This document shows positions 18,200 to 26,094 of a stretch of 37,989 bases of DNA, piece by piece (the first letter of the stretch is position 1; each line of letters starts with the position of its first letter). Location: assembly GCA_013298075.1 (NCBI GenBank), contig JAAFJG010000045.1, positions 1-37,989 on the forward strand. The letters run 5' to 3'. A program made the position numbers and the translations under genes. The notes under the pieces were generated by a model that was given only the letters and a program-made list of their open reading frames with translations, was not told the origin of the DNA and made no database searches. The stretch is from Cytophagales bacterium. Its GTDB lineage: Bacteria; Bacteroidota; Bacteroidia; Cytophagales; Microscillaceae.

Positions 18200-18421
18200 T
18201 TATTTATCCCAAGAATAATAATTTCTTGATTTTCTAAAATGTTTACGAATATTAAACCAAAATGCCAACACCAAATAAATCAAAATCGGTGAACCGAAGG
18301 CTAAAAAAGAGGCATAAATAAAATACAAGCGAATGCTACTTGCAGAGACACGCATCAACTCGCCCAGACGTGTGCATACGCCAAAGGCTTGTTTTTCGAA
18401 AAAATTTGTTACTTTTTGCAT
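18200..18421 (-). CDS. PspC-domain membrane protein
   Basis: The 73-residue protein (from ATG 18421) has a PspC-type domain: an amphipathic segment with AFGVCTRLGELMRVSASSIRL followed by one or two membrane helices (YFIYASFLAFGSPILIYLVLAFWF). PspC proteins are associated with envelope-stress responses, but small stand-alone PspC proteins are common in Bacteroidota with unknown role. The TTG at 18454 is rejected as a start because it lies in the -7 element at 18452-18459. The gene is the first of a two-gene operon with the lipoprotein. Confidence 0.82.
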   Translation of the reverse strand: MQKVTNFFEKQAFGVCTRLGELMRVSASSIRLYFIYASFLAFGSPILIYLVLAFWFNIRKHFRKSRNYYSWDK

Positions 18422-18451
18422 TGTTTTTATTTTTAAAACGAAATATTTATG

Positions 18452-18459
18452 CAAAAGTA
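18452..18459 (-). promoter_or_regulatory. -7 element for the PspC-lipoprotein operon
   Basis: TACTTTTG on the minus strand is an exact TAnnTTTG match, 30 bp upstream of ATG 18421. It decides the start against the in-frame TTG at 18454. Confidence 0.45.
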
Positions 18460-18478
18460 TAACTTTTTTTAATTTTTT

Positions 18479-18510
18479 TTTGTTTTTAACAAAAAAAAAA
18501 ACTAAAATTG
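18479..18510 (+). promoter_or_regulatory. Candidate promoter for the TPR lipoprotein gene
   Basis: TTTG (18479-18482), 20 bp, then TAAAATTG (18503-18510), one mismatch from TAnnTTTG. The start codon is 45 bp downstream. Divergent promoters of the PspC and lipoprotein genes overlap in this interval. Confidence 0.35.
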
Positions 18511-18555
18511 CACTTTAAAGTAGAATTTAATTTAAAAACTAATATTTAATACTCG

Positions 18556-20475
18556 ATGAGAACTCAAAAAAGGCTTATTTTAAGTTTGGCTTTTGTAGGA
18601 AGTGCTTTCTTAGCAACCAGCTGCAAAAATCCATTAGCCGAAATGGTTAAATTGGCTAAAGACCAAGAAATTACGGTGGATCCAAATCCATTAGAATTAC
18701 ATGGCAACAAAGTAGATTTTAAAGTATCTGCAAAACTACCTGTCAAAATGATGAAAAAAGGTACAAAATATACCTTAGAATTTGTTTATGAACCAGGTGA
18801 TATCGAAAATAAACAAGATATGCAGCCTTATTCAGCTGATGCACAAAAAACAGGCTCGGTTTCTTTTGATGGTGATAAATATTATAACCAAAAAGAAGAC
18901 CCAAAAACTATCGCTAACGGAACTTTTGGCTACCAAGATAAATTCGAAGTAGGTGGATTATTTTTGAAAGGTATCGCAAGCAAAGGCGAAGGGGCTAAAG
19001 CAAAAACAAAAGAATTCGGTCCTGTGAGATTGAAAGTAAAAGACGGACGTTTTGTAAAAGGCGTAGTAACAACTTGTAGATTAGTAAAAAGCCCTGTTGA
19101 TGGCTTAAACCCTACACAAGGCGAGTCTCCATTTGCTTATGGCGACCATAATTATTCTGCACCAGCAGACGAAATGCAAGAAATTGGCGTAAATTTCGAA
19201 AAAGGTAGCGTAAACATCACTCCTAATACAGGAAACAATAAAGCAACGATGGAATTGATTGCTACATTGTTTAAAGATAGCAAAATGCCTGCATTCGACG
19301 CAGCAGGAACTGCTTCGCACTCACCTGAAGGAACTGAAACTGTGAATGCTGGCTTGGCAGAAGGACGTGCTAAAGCGTTAGAAATGACTTTTGGTGAAAT
19401 GTTGAAAAAATTCAAATACACAAAAGAAGAAGTAGCAACCTACAAATTTAACTTCTCTAAAAAAGTAATGGGCGAAACTTTGCCCGAATTTAGTAGTTTA
19501 GTAGATGCAAGTGGACTTTCCGCAGAACAAAAAGCAGAAGCAAAATCTATTATGAATGGCGACGGTGATTTCGTTGAAAAAGAACGTAAATTACAATCAA
19601 AACCTTATTATAATGAACTAATGAAGTCTGTATATCCGCAAATGCGTTATGCAAAAGTAGCTATCAAAAAACCAGGGGCAGCAAAATCAGCAGCCGAAAT
19701 GTCAGCCTTGACTAAAATGATTGCAGATGGTAAAAAATCAGCTACAGATTTGACTGAAGCTGAATATTTATATGCCGCAGCAAATACTCCTGATTTAGAT
19801 GAAAAAGTAGCTATTTTAATGTTAGGACAAAAAGCCTACGGAGATTCTTGGAAAATGAACAACAACTTAGGGGCTGCTTTATTAGATATTGCTTTGTTTA
19901 AAAATGATAAATCAAAAGCTGCTCCTGCTATTCAAGCATTAGAAACGTCTATGAGCAAAAAAGAAACGGGCGAAGCGGCTTATAACTTAGCAATGGCGTA
20001 TTCAATGCAAGGAAATAAAGATAAAATGGAAGAATATTTGCAAAAAGCTTCTAATTTAGGCAATGATGGCAATCCGTATGTAGGTAAATTAATAAACGGT
20101 GCAAAAGGTTATTTGGCAATTAAAGCGGCAGGTGCGCGTGATGATGGCAAATACAAAGAAGCTGAAGATGTATTAGGAAGTGCTGCTAATACAAACCCTA
20201 ATTTATTCAATCAAGGTTTAGCACAATTATTACAAGGCGTAAATTATGATGCTGCGATTGCAAGTTTCACTTCTGCTGAGCAAAAAAATTCTAAAGATGC
20301 GATGACTAAATATGCGTTAGCGATTGCTTATGCTCGTAAAGGAAACGAATCTCAAATGTCTCAAAAATTAAAAGAAGCGTGTGGATTAGAAAGCGGTTTG
20401 AAAGCAAAAGCTATCAAAGATGTTGAATTTGATAAATACAAAAGTAGCAATTCTTTCAAAGATGCTATTCGTTAA
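18556..20475 (+). CDS. Lipoprotein with OmpA-like and tetratricopeptide regions
   Basis: The 639-residue protein has a lipoprotein signal (lipobox ATSC, Cys23). The N-terminal half is a beta-rich domain (about 35-190). Residues about 210-375 resemble a divergent OmpA/MotB-type domain: GTASHSPEGTETVNAGLAEG RAKALEMTFGEML, then PYYNELMKSVYPQMRYAKV, a pattern also seen in large Bacteroidota OmpA proteins. The C-terminal third (about 390-630) is helical with TPR-like repeats (GEAAYNLAMAYSMQGNKDK and AMTKYALAIAYARKGNESQ). It probably acts as an outer-membrane structural or scaffolding lipoprotein. Its codons are less AT-biased than in neighbours, which suggests strong expression. It is followed by a good terminator and stands alone. 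A precise function is not known to me. Confidence 0.82.
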   Translation: MRTQKRLILSLAFVGSAFLATSCKNPLAEMVKLAKDQEITVDPNPLELHGNKVDFKVSAKLPVKMMKKGTKYTLEFVYEPGDIENKQDMQPYSADAQKTGSVSFDGDKYYNQKEDPKTIANGTFGYQDKFEVGGLFLKGIASKGEGAKAKTKEFGPVRLKVKDGRFVKGVVTTCRLVKSPVDGLNPTQGESPFAYGDHNYSAPADEMQEIGVNFEKGSVNITPNTGNNKATMELIATLFKDSKMPAFDAAGTASHSPEGTETVNAGLAEGRAKALEMTFGEMLKKFKYTKEEVATYKFNFSKKVMGETLPEFSSLVDASGLSAEQKAEAKSIMNGDGDFVEKERKLQSKPYYNELMKSVYPQMRYAKVAIKKPGAAKSAAEMSALTKMIADGKKSATDLTEAEYLYAAANTPDLDEKVAILMLGQKAYGDSWKMNNNLGAALLDIALFKNDKSKAAPAIQALETSMSKKETGEAAYNLAMAYSMQGNKDKMEEYLQKASNLGNDGNPYVGKLINGAKGYLAIKAAGARDDGKYKEAEDVLGSAANTNPNLFNQGLAQLLQGVNYDAAIASFTSAEQKNSKDAMTKYALAIAYARKGNESQMSQKLKEACGLESGLKAKAIKDVEFDKYKSSNSFKDAIR

Positions 20476-20518
20476 TATCAAATAAATTTTCATTTATTTT
20501 AATATCAATATAAAAAAA

Positions 20519-20546
20519 GGCTATCTTGAAAAAGATAGTCTTTTTT
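20519..20546 (+). terminator. Intrinsic terminator of the TPR lipoprotein gene
   Basis: GGCTATCTT and AAGATAGTC form a 9-bp stem with a GAAA-type loop, followed by T6. It lies 44 bp past the stop codon. Confidence 0.85.
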
Positions 20547-20550
20547 GTTT

Positions 20551-20780
20551 TTAGAAAATTTATGCAGAAAATAATTTTTTTTTGAAATATATTTTTTGAA
20601 TTGCCTCCAGATTTATCTTGAATTGTTTATAGATTTATCTTGAATTGCCTCCAGATTTATCTTGAATTGCCTCCAGATTTATCTGGAGGATAATATAAAA
20701 TTCAATTGTTTGCCTTAGCCGAAAATCTCTCCGTTTTTGAAATTGATATTTTTGTATATTTTGAAAATAAATGGCTATTT
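20551..20780. repeat. Element G, partial copy, with 22-bp tandem array
   Basis: The sequence is close to the left arm of the longer element at 30091-30500, including TATGCAGAAAATAATTTTTT, ATTCAATTGTTTGCC and CGAAAATCTCTCCGTTTTT. It is interrupted by four tandem 22-bp units TTGAATTGCCTCCAGATTTATC (20596-20683, unit 2 degenerate), which end in the palindrome CCTCCAGATTTATCTGGAGG. The other copy has one unit at that point. The remainder, to 20829, has no feature. Confidence 0.8.
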
Positions 20781-20829
20781 ATAATAGAGTAAAATTATCT
20801 CCGTAATAATTTTCTATGAACCTAATTTT

Positions 20830-21555
20830 TTATTTTCGTCCTAAATTTTTCGTAAATTTCCAAAATTCTTGATAAGTTTCTTTATCTGTAAATACTTTTT
20901 TGATGACTTGCCAATATCCTTTTATACCTTTTTCGAAAGATGGATTTGGATTTTTTTGCATTGCTAATGACGTTTCAATTTCCTTTTGTTTTATTTCATA
21001 TTCTTTAATGATTTGGTCTATAGGAGGTTTTTCAAAAGTTTTTCCTTTGTCTGCAATATTATCAGCGGTATCAAATTTTTGTTTTGCTTCCATTTTATAC
21101 CCTAATTTTTCTTCTAATAAACCTAAATTATTCCAAGCAACTGCATCTTTTTCGTCTAAAACAAGTGCTTTTTTATAATCTTCCATCGCACCATACGTAT
21201 CACCTACGATAGCCTTCACGTAAGCGCGACTCGAATATCGATAAGGATTTTGTGGCTCTAAATTTTGGGCTGCATCAAAATCATCTAACGCTTCTTTATG
21301 ATTTTTATTCAAATGTTTGGCGACTCCTCTTTGGCTCAAAATATTAGCATTTGTATTTTCAAAAGAGAATGCTTTGTCAAAATCTGCAATAGCTTTTGGG
21401 TAATTTTCTAATTGTAAATATACCATTCCTTTATTATACCAACTTTGAGCGTGATTGGGTGAAAGATGAATAGATTTTTCAAACAAAATAATTGCTTCTT
21501 GATATTTTTCTTCTTTACATTTTTGTAAAGCATTTTGAAAATGAATATTTGACAT
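20830..21555 (-). CDS. Tetratricopeptide repeat protein
   Basis: The 241-residue protein has about five consecutive TPR units (residues about 3-170), for example AQSWYNKGMVYLQLENYPKA and AVAWNNLGLLEEKLGYKMEA. A charged helical C-terminus follows. No signal peptide or membrane segment is seen, so it is probably a cytoplasmic scaffold for protein contacts. Its partner is unknown. The region upstream of the start is occupied by repeat element E2 only 22 bp away, so the promoter must lie within or beyond that element. No terminator was identified. Confidence 0.88.
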   Translation of the reverse strand: MSNIHFQNALQKCKEEKYQEAIILFEKSIHLSPNHAQSWYNKGMVYLQLENYPKAIADFDKAFSFENTNANILSQRGVAKHLNKNHKEALDDFDAAQNLEPQNPYRYSSRAYVKAIVGDTYGAMEDYKKALVLDEKDAVAWNNLGLLEEKLGYKMEAKQKFDTADNIADKGKTFEKPPIDQIIKEYEIKQKEIETSLAMQKNPNPSFEKGIKGYWQVIKKVFTDKETYQEFWKFTKNLGRK

Positions 21556-21577
21556 TTTTTTGATACGGATAAATATT

Positions 21578-21709
21578 AGTATTTTTTAAATGAAAGAGAT
21601 TTTAGCACACAGATAACACGGATTTAGCGGATTAATACCGATTTTTTTTCTTTTTTCTCGAATTTTTAATGATTTTTGTCAATTTTTGGCTACCATTTAA
21701 AAAACTCTA
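21578..21709. mobile_element. Repeat element E, copy 2
   Basis: The 132-bp copy of the element at 9365-9485 differs mainly by an 11-bp T/C-rich addition after the GGATTAATACCGATT core. It is inverted relative to copy 3 at 22061-22190, so the two flank a 351-bp interval. Its end lies directly before the TPR gene start. Confidence 0.85.
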
Positions 21710-21792
21710 TTTCAGTTTTGGACAAGATATGTTAAAAAATAAAATGATGATACGAAGTTTCTATAATTTTGAGAATGCAAAATTTTACTAAT

Positions 21793-21880
21793 GTTTAGTC
21801 TTTCTAAAAATTTCGGAAATGTATTAAAAATTTGTTTCTCATCTAAAAAGTACGTTTTAACCGCCATTTTTAGATGCGCC
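21793..21880. mobile_element. Element F, degenerate copy
   Basis: GTTTAGTCTTTCTAAAAATT, TTTCGGAAATG and TTTGTTTCTCATCTAAAAA correspond in order to the reverse complement of 22551-22641. A 10-bp hairpin CATCTAAAAA/TTTTTAGATG is kept at 21840-21876. The copy is decayed: its outer end retains only part of the AGTGTTCAGTC repeat. Confidence 0.65.
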
Positions 21881-22060
21881 CTTACCATTTTTATGTGAAA
21901 AGTATTTGTTAATTTTAATATAAGTGTAGCCTTCGATATCACCTCCAAAAGTGTAGTTGGTTTGAGTGAGAATACATATTTTTATTATCACCACTCAAAC
22001 TATGTGCAAAGTTATAAATTTATTGATTGATAATGAAAAAAATTGGCAAAAAAATAATAA
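21881..22060 (-). other. Possible transcribed relic with promoter between two E copies
   Basis: TAACTTTG on the minus strand at 22005-22012 is an exact -7 match. A hairpin GGTTTGAGTG/CACTCAAAC (21959-22000) follows. A short minus-strand frame reads TNYTFGGDIEGYTYIKINKY before running into the degenerate F element and stopping. It may be a fragment of an interrupted gene or an untranslated RNA. The overlapping 78-codon frame at 21712-21948 looks like chance. Confidence 0.3.
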
Positions 22061-22190
22061 AGTTTTATTAAATGGTAGCCAAAGATTGACAAAAATCATT
22101 AAAAATTCAAGAAAAAAGAAAAAAATTCCGTATTAATCCGCTAAATCCGTGTTATCTGTGTGCTAAAATCTCTTTCATTTAAAAAATACT
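22061..22190. mobile_element. Repeat element E, copy 3 (inverted)
   Basis: Reverse-complement copy of the elements at 9365-9485 and 21578-21709, containing the core as AATCCGCTAAATCCGTGTTA and bounded by TTTTATTAAATGG and CATTTAAAAAATACT. It keeps the T/C-rich addition seen in copy 2, so copies 2 and 3 are closer to each other than to copy 1. Confidence 0.85.
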
Positions 22191-22195
22191 ATTGT

Positions 22196-22283
22196 CCTCC
22201 AGATAAATCTGGAGGCAATTCAGATAAATCTGGAGGCAATTCAGATAAATCTGGAGGCAATTCAGATAAATCTGGAGGCAATT
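22196..22283. repeat. Tandem array of four 21-bp palindromic units
   Basis: Four perfect units of CAGATAAATCTGGAGGCAATT occupy 22200-22283, preceded by CCTC that completes the first palindrome. They are the reverse complement of units found at 12879, 17661, 20596 and 30140. Because the unit is 21 bp, a plus-strand frame reads DKSGGNS repeatedly. The surrounding frame (22160-22372) has no other sign of being a gene. Confidence 0.9.
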
Positions 22284-22342
22284 CAAAATATATGCTTCTT
22301 AGAAAATTATCATGGAATGCTTTTTTGTATCTACATTCTAAT

Positions 22343-22413
22343 CCTTGGTCTGTGATACACAGACTGAAATAAAAGTTACTAAGTTATTTCGGTTTGTGTG
22401 CCACAGACTAAGG
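22343..22413. repeat. Long imperfect hairpin
   Basis: Two 29-bp arms, CCTTGGTCTGTGATACACAG... at 22343-22371 and the counterpart ending CCACAGACTAAGG at 22385-22413, pair over most of their length with a 13-nt loop. It could be a small structured RNA, a terminator-like structure or an inactive element end. No partner copy was seen in the window. Confidence 0.55.
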
Positions 22414-22503
22414 AGAATAAGAAAAGTTTGTTTTGATATTTTAAAGAAAAATTCGCTCAAAAAAATAAACAAACTTTTTTCAGATAAATAACGTTATTAG
22501 GTT

Positions 22504-22641
22504 CTAGTGTTCAGTCGGAGTAAAAAATTCGTTTTTTATTTTGTAAATAGCATCTAAAAAATAGGCATTAACGCCTATTTTTTAGATGAGAAACAGATTT
22601 TTATTTCATTCTCCGAAAATTTGAGAAAGACTGAACACTAG
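22504..22641. mobile_element. Element F, intact copy
   Basis: The 138-bp element has 13-bp perfect terminal inverted repeats, CTAGTGTTCAGTC (22504-22516) and GACTGAACACTAG (22629-22641). Its centre is a perfect 16-bp stem, CATCTAAAAAATAGGC and GCCTATTTTTTAGATG, with a 6-nt loop (22551-22588). It encodes nothing. A degenerate relative lies at 21793-21880. From 22642 to 22846 I see no gene, only a weak AGGTTTAA/TTAAACCT inverted repeat around 22676-22731. Confidence 0.8.
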
Positions 22642-22846
22642 TGTTGTTATTAAATCGGGGAATTCAAAAGTAATAGGTTTAAGTAGCGCTTTGCTTAATA
22701 CTTAAATCAGTTTGTTTATAGTTAAACCTGTTAGGGTAAAATAAATTTATCATTTTTTTGTAACATAACCAATAAAAAATTCGTATAACCATTATGTTAT
22801 ATTTTCAAATAATTATTTTTATCACAAAATTTTTTTATAAATTCTA

Positions 22847-23248
22847 ATGAAAAAACTATTTTCTATTTTTCTTTTTGTAATGCTCTTTGTGAACATCAAC
22901 AAAAACACTGCTTTTGCACAAGAACCACAAAATTTTCTTGGTAGTGTTGGTAATCGTTCTATTGAAATGTTGCTTACTTTTGGTGATATGAACGACAAAA
23001 ACATTATGGAACTTAGTGGCACATATTTCTACGCAGACAACCAAAGATCTACACTTAACCTCACAGGTGCATTAAATTATGATACAGGAAAAGTAGCAAT
23101 GACCGAAAAAAATAGTCAAGGCAAAACAACAGGTTTTTTTAATGGCACTTATGACCAAAATAATCCAGAAGGAATTAAAATAACAGGCATCTGGACTTCT
23201 GTGGATAAGAAAAGAAATTTAAAATTTTCAATAGTCAAACCACATTAA
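22847..23248 (+). CDS. Small secreted beta-rich protein
   Basis: The 133-residue protein has a clear signal peptide (about 1-24, NTAFA-QE). The mature 109 residues look like a single beta-sandwich or barrel domain with alternating strands, such as MELSGTYFYADNQRSTLNL, GALNYDTGKVAMTEK, TTGFFNGTYDQ and IKITGIWTSVDKKRNLKF. I have seen this pattern in Bacteroidota periplasmic proteins but cannot name a family. A lysozyme-inhibitor-like or lipocalin-like fold is possible but unproven. The gene stands alone and has a strong terminator. Confidence 0.75.
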   Translation: MKKLFSIFLFVMLFVNINKNTAFAQEPQNFLGSVGNRSIEMLLTFGDMNDKNIMELSGTYFYADNQRSTLNLTGALNYDTGKVAMTEKNSQGKTTGFFNGTYDQNNPEGIKITGIWTSVDKKRNLKFSIVKPH

Positions 23249-23267
23249 AAAGTTTGAAAATTCAAAA

Positions 23268-23326
23268 TTTAAGGTTCAAAAAGTCCAAAATTTTAAAGCT
23301 GTGGACTTTTTAAACCTTATTTTTTA
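23268..23326 (+). terminator. Intrinsic terminator of the small secreted protein gene
   Basis: AAGGTTCAAAAAGTCCA (23271-23287) pairs with TGGACTTTTTAAACCTTA (23302-23319) with about one mismatch, followed by T6. From 23327 to 23593 there is no gene; 23516-23535 is a single half unit of the ATCTGGAGGCAATTC repeat. Confidence 0.8.
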
Positions 23327-23593
23327 TTTCTCCAAACTTACAATTAGTTTAAATATCAATCAAAGCATTACTTAAACCAAAAAATGCCTAAAAAAATACT
23401 TGCTATAAAGATAAAAAATAGTGTATTTTCATCAAAATAACAAATATTTTCCTTGTATTTTTAATAAAAAATACATTGATTTGCAGGCAAAACAGAAATC
23501 ATACATTATTTTTCATATAAATCTGGAGGCAATTCAAAAAAATATTTTTACCTTTCCGACATATTTTCTACAAAACATAACACTCACTATCAA

Positions 23594-25690
23594 CTAACTA
23601 ATTCTACTCCAAACACTATCATTTTCTTTTTGAATACTTAAAAATAATTCAAAGATTTTGTTATCAGGATGTTGTAAATGTTCATCTTTTTCTAAAATAG
23701 CCAAGGCAGTATTGCGTGCCTCTTGCAAAATAATTCCATCTTTGGCTAAATCTGCAATCATCAAATTAACCACGCCACTTTGTTGTGTACCCGACATATC
23801 ACCAGGTCCTCGCAATTCCAAATCCACTTCTGCAATCTCAAAACCATTCGTAGTTTTGCACATTGTATCGATTCTTTTTCGTCCTTCTTTGCTCAATTCA
23901 GGCTTTGTCATCAAAATACAATAGGATTGTTCTGCGCCACGACCCACACGCCCACGCAACTGATGCAGTTGTGCCAAACCAAATCTTTCGGCATTTTCTA
24001 TTATCATCACACTTGCATTCGGCACATTTACGCCTACTTCTATCACCGTGGTTGCGACCATAATTTGCGTTTCACCTTTTTTAAATCGTTGCATTTCGTA
24101 TTCTTTATCGACACTGCTCATTTGTCCGTGCATAATACTGATGTGATTATCAGGAAAAGCACGCGATACGCTTTCGTATCCGTCCATCAAATTTTTATAG
24201 GATAATTTTTCAGATTCTTCTATCAAAGGATACACCATATATACTTGCCTTCCTTTGTCAATTTCTTCTTTCATAAAGGCAAAAACACGCAATCGATGGG
24301 CATCATATCTAAAAGCAGTAGTGATAGGTTTTCTACCCGACGGCAATTCATCAATCACCGAAACTTCTAAATCGCCATACACAGTCATCGCCAAAGTTCG
24401 AGGAATAGGCGTGGCGGTCATCACCAAGATATGTGGATATAAATCGATGTTTTTTTCCCATAATTTACGCCTTTGAGCCACTCCAAATCGATGTTGTTCG
24501 TCAATAATACATAAACCCATATTTTCAAATTGCACTTTATCCTCAAAAATAGCGTGTGTTCCTATCAAAATTTTTAGATTTCCATTCATCAATCTCTCGT
24601 GCATAATCCGCCTTACACGCGCACGTGTGGAGCCTGTGAGCAAGTCAATCGTAATATTTAATTTATCTGCATATTCTTTTAACGTATGATAGTGTTGCTC
24701 TGCTAAAATCTCTGTGGGAGCAACCAAACACGTTTGAGCATTGTTGCCAATTGCCATCAACATACACAAAAAAGCCACCATCGTTTTTCCACTTCCTACA
24801 TCACCTTGCAAAAGTCTGTTCATTTGTTTGCCCGAAATCATATCAGTATGAATTTCTTTGACCACTCTACTTTGTGCGTTAGTGAGTTGGAAAGGCAAAT
24901 GCTTGTCGTAAAATTCGTTTAATAAATCGAGTTTATCAAATAAATGTCCACTAATTACTTCTTTTTGATTTTTATTTTGTTTCAACATTTTGAGTTGAAT
25001 ATAAAATAATTCTTCAAATTTTAGTCTTCTTTTGGCGTGATGCAATGCGTTGGCGTGTGCGGGATAGTGCAAATTTTTGAAAGCTGCTTGTCTCGAAATA
25101 AATCTATATTTTGTTAAAACTTCGGAGTTTAAATTTTCAGGGATAGAAAAATTAGCCAGTTCTAATAAATTTTGAACGCATTTTGCAATAAATTTACTTC
25201 CTAAAAATCTACGATTTAATTTTTCTGTAGATGGATAAACAGGTTGTAAAAAACCCGTTTGCGAAGTCAAAGACACCAATAATTCTATTTCAGGATGAAC
25301 AATAGAAAATTTATTATTGAAAAATTGAGGTACGCCCAATACCAAATATTCAGTGTTTGCCTTCAAACTTTTGAGCAAATAAGATGCCCCTTGAAACCAC
25401 AACAATTCCATATATCCTGTGCCATCTGTAAAATGAGCCACTAAGCGAGATTTTTTATCATCACCCAACATTTCGATATTTGTGAGTTTGCCTTTGAGTT
25501 GTACAAAAGGCATATCAGGCTCCAATTCAGCAATAGCATAAACTTTTGTGCGGTCTTCGTGTCGAAAAGGAAAATGATATAACAAATCTTTATACGTAAA
25601 AATTTGTAATTCTGTTCCTAATACATCTGCTTTTTGTGTTCCAATTCCTTTCAGAAATTCTACTTTTGTGTTCCAAAAATTAGTCATCAT
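23594..25690 (-). CDS. recG: ATP-dependent DNA helicase RecG
   Basis: The roughly 698-residue protein remodels stalled replication forks and branch-migrates Holliday junctions. It has an N-terminal wedge/OB region (about 10-130) and a superfamily 2 helicase core: Walker A GDVGSGKT (about 296-303), DEQH box in IIDEQHRFGVAQRR (about 397), TATPIPRTLAMT, and motif VI LHQLRGRVGRG. The C-terminal part ends with LRGPGDMSGTQQSG, typical of RecG. The length matches the family. The start is one of two adjacent ATG codons (25690 or 25687); the TTG at 25693 is less likely. The -7 element is at 25711-25718. Confidence 0.97.
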   Translation of the reverse strand: MMTNFWNTKVEFLKGIGTQKADVLGTELQIFTYKDLLYHFPFRHEDRTKVYAIAELEPDMPFVQLKGKLTNIEMLGDDKKSRLVAHFTDGTGYMELLWFQGASYLLKSLKANTEYLVLGVPQFFNNKFSIVHPEIELLVSLTSQTGFLQPVYPSTEKLNRRFLGSKFIAKCVQNLLELANFSIPENLNSEVLTKYRFISRQAAFKNLHYPAHANALHHAKRRLKFEELFYIQLKMLKQNKNQKEVISGHLFDKLDLLNEFYDKHLPFQLTNAQSRVVKEIHTDMISGKQMNRLLQGDVGSGKTMVAFLCMLMAIGNNAQTCLVAPTEILAEQHYHTLKEYADKLNITIDLLTGSTRARVRRIMHERLMNGNLKILIGTHAIFEDKVQFENMGLCIIDEQHRFGVAQRRKLWEKNIDLYPHILVMTATPIPRTLAMTVYGDLEVSVIDELPSGRKPITTAFRYDAHRLRVFAFMKEEIDKGRQVYMVYPLIEESEKLSYKNLMDGYESVSRAFPDNHISIMHGQMSSVDKEYEMQRFKKGETQIMVATTVIEVGVNVPNASVMIIENAERFGLAQLHQLRGRVGRGAEQSYCILMTKPELSKEGRKRIDTMCKTTNGFEIAEVDLELRGPGDMSGTQQSGVVNLMIADLAKDGIILQEARNTALAILEKDEHLQHPDNKIFELFLSIQKENDSVWSRIS

Positions 25691-25710
25691 CAATCATTTT
25701 AATTTCTATG

Positions 25711-25718
25711 CAAAGATA
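25711..25718 (-). promoter_or_regulatory. -7 element for recG
   Basis: TATCTTTG on the minus strand is an exact TAnnTTTG match 21 bp before the recG ATG. No TTTG was found at ideal -33 spacing. From here to 25936 there is no further feature beyond a faint fragment of element G near 25829-25870. Confidence 0.4.
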
Positions 25719-25936
25719 ACAATTTTTGATTTATTTTAGTTTAATTTGATAGCATTTTTTTGTTTTTATAAATATTTTTGGTTATTAGTAAATTTGTTGC
25801 AATTTTTTATCTTAGATTTAAGATAAAAGGTTTTTAGGTAATTTGTGTGGACAATGAAAATATTTTTTTTGCACAAATTTTTTGAAAACTATATTTTATG
25901 AGTAGTAGTTTTTGAGTTGTCAATGTTGATGACTTA

Positions 25937-26057
25937 GGTATCTTCTAAAAAATATAATACCCGTTTAAAAGCGTTTTTTATCGGAAAAATTCCTTCAAGG
26001 TTTTTAAAACCTTGAAGGAATCGTACTCGGTGGGTATATTATTTGCTACTTAGTCCC
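25937..26057. mobile_element. MITE-like element A, copy 2 (alternative core)
   Basis: The 121-bp element has family A ends, GGTATCTTCTAAAAAATATA and GGGTATATTATTTGCTACTTAGTCCC, and TTA directly repeated outside (25934-25936 and 26058-26060). Its interior differs completely from copy 1: a hairpin TTCCTTCAAGGTTTTTAAAA CCTTGAAGGAA. The same ends carrying different cores suggests mobilisation by one transposase in trans. Confidence 0.8.
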
Positions 26058-26094
26058 TTAACAAACTGAAAAAATAACATTTAAAAAAACAAAA

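Noticed and set aside
21712-21948. Open frame of 78 codons on the minus strand
   Set aside because: It runs through the degenerate element F and its hairpin; another frame looks more protein-like at the start. No promoter fits its start.
22196-22283. CRISPR array
   Set aside because: Units are tandem without spacers, are 21 bp long, and no cas gene is present.
22160-22372. Open frame of 70 codons with DKSGGNS repeats
   Set aside because: The repeats come from a 21-bp non-coding palindromic unit that also occurs in other frames and on the other strand. The rest of the frame covers the end of element E and a hairpin arm, with no signal peptide, no promoter and no homologue I recognise.
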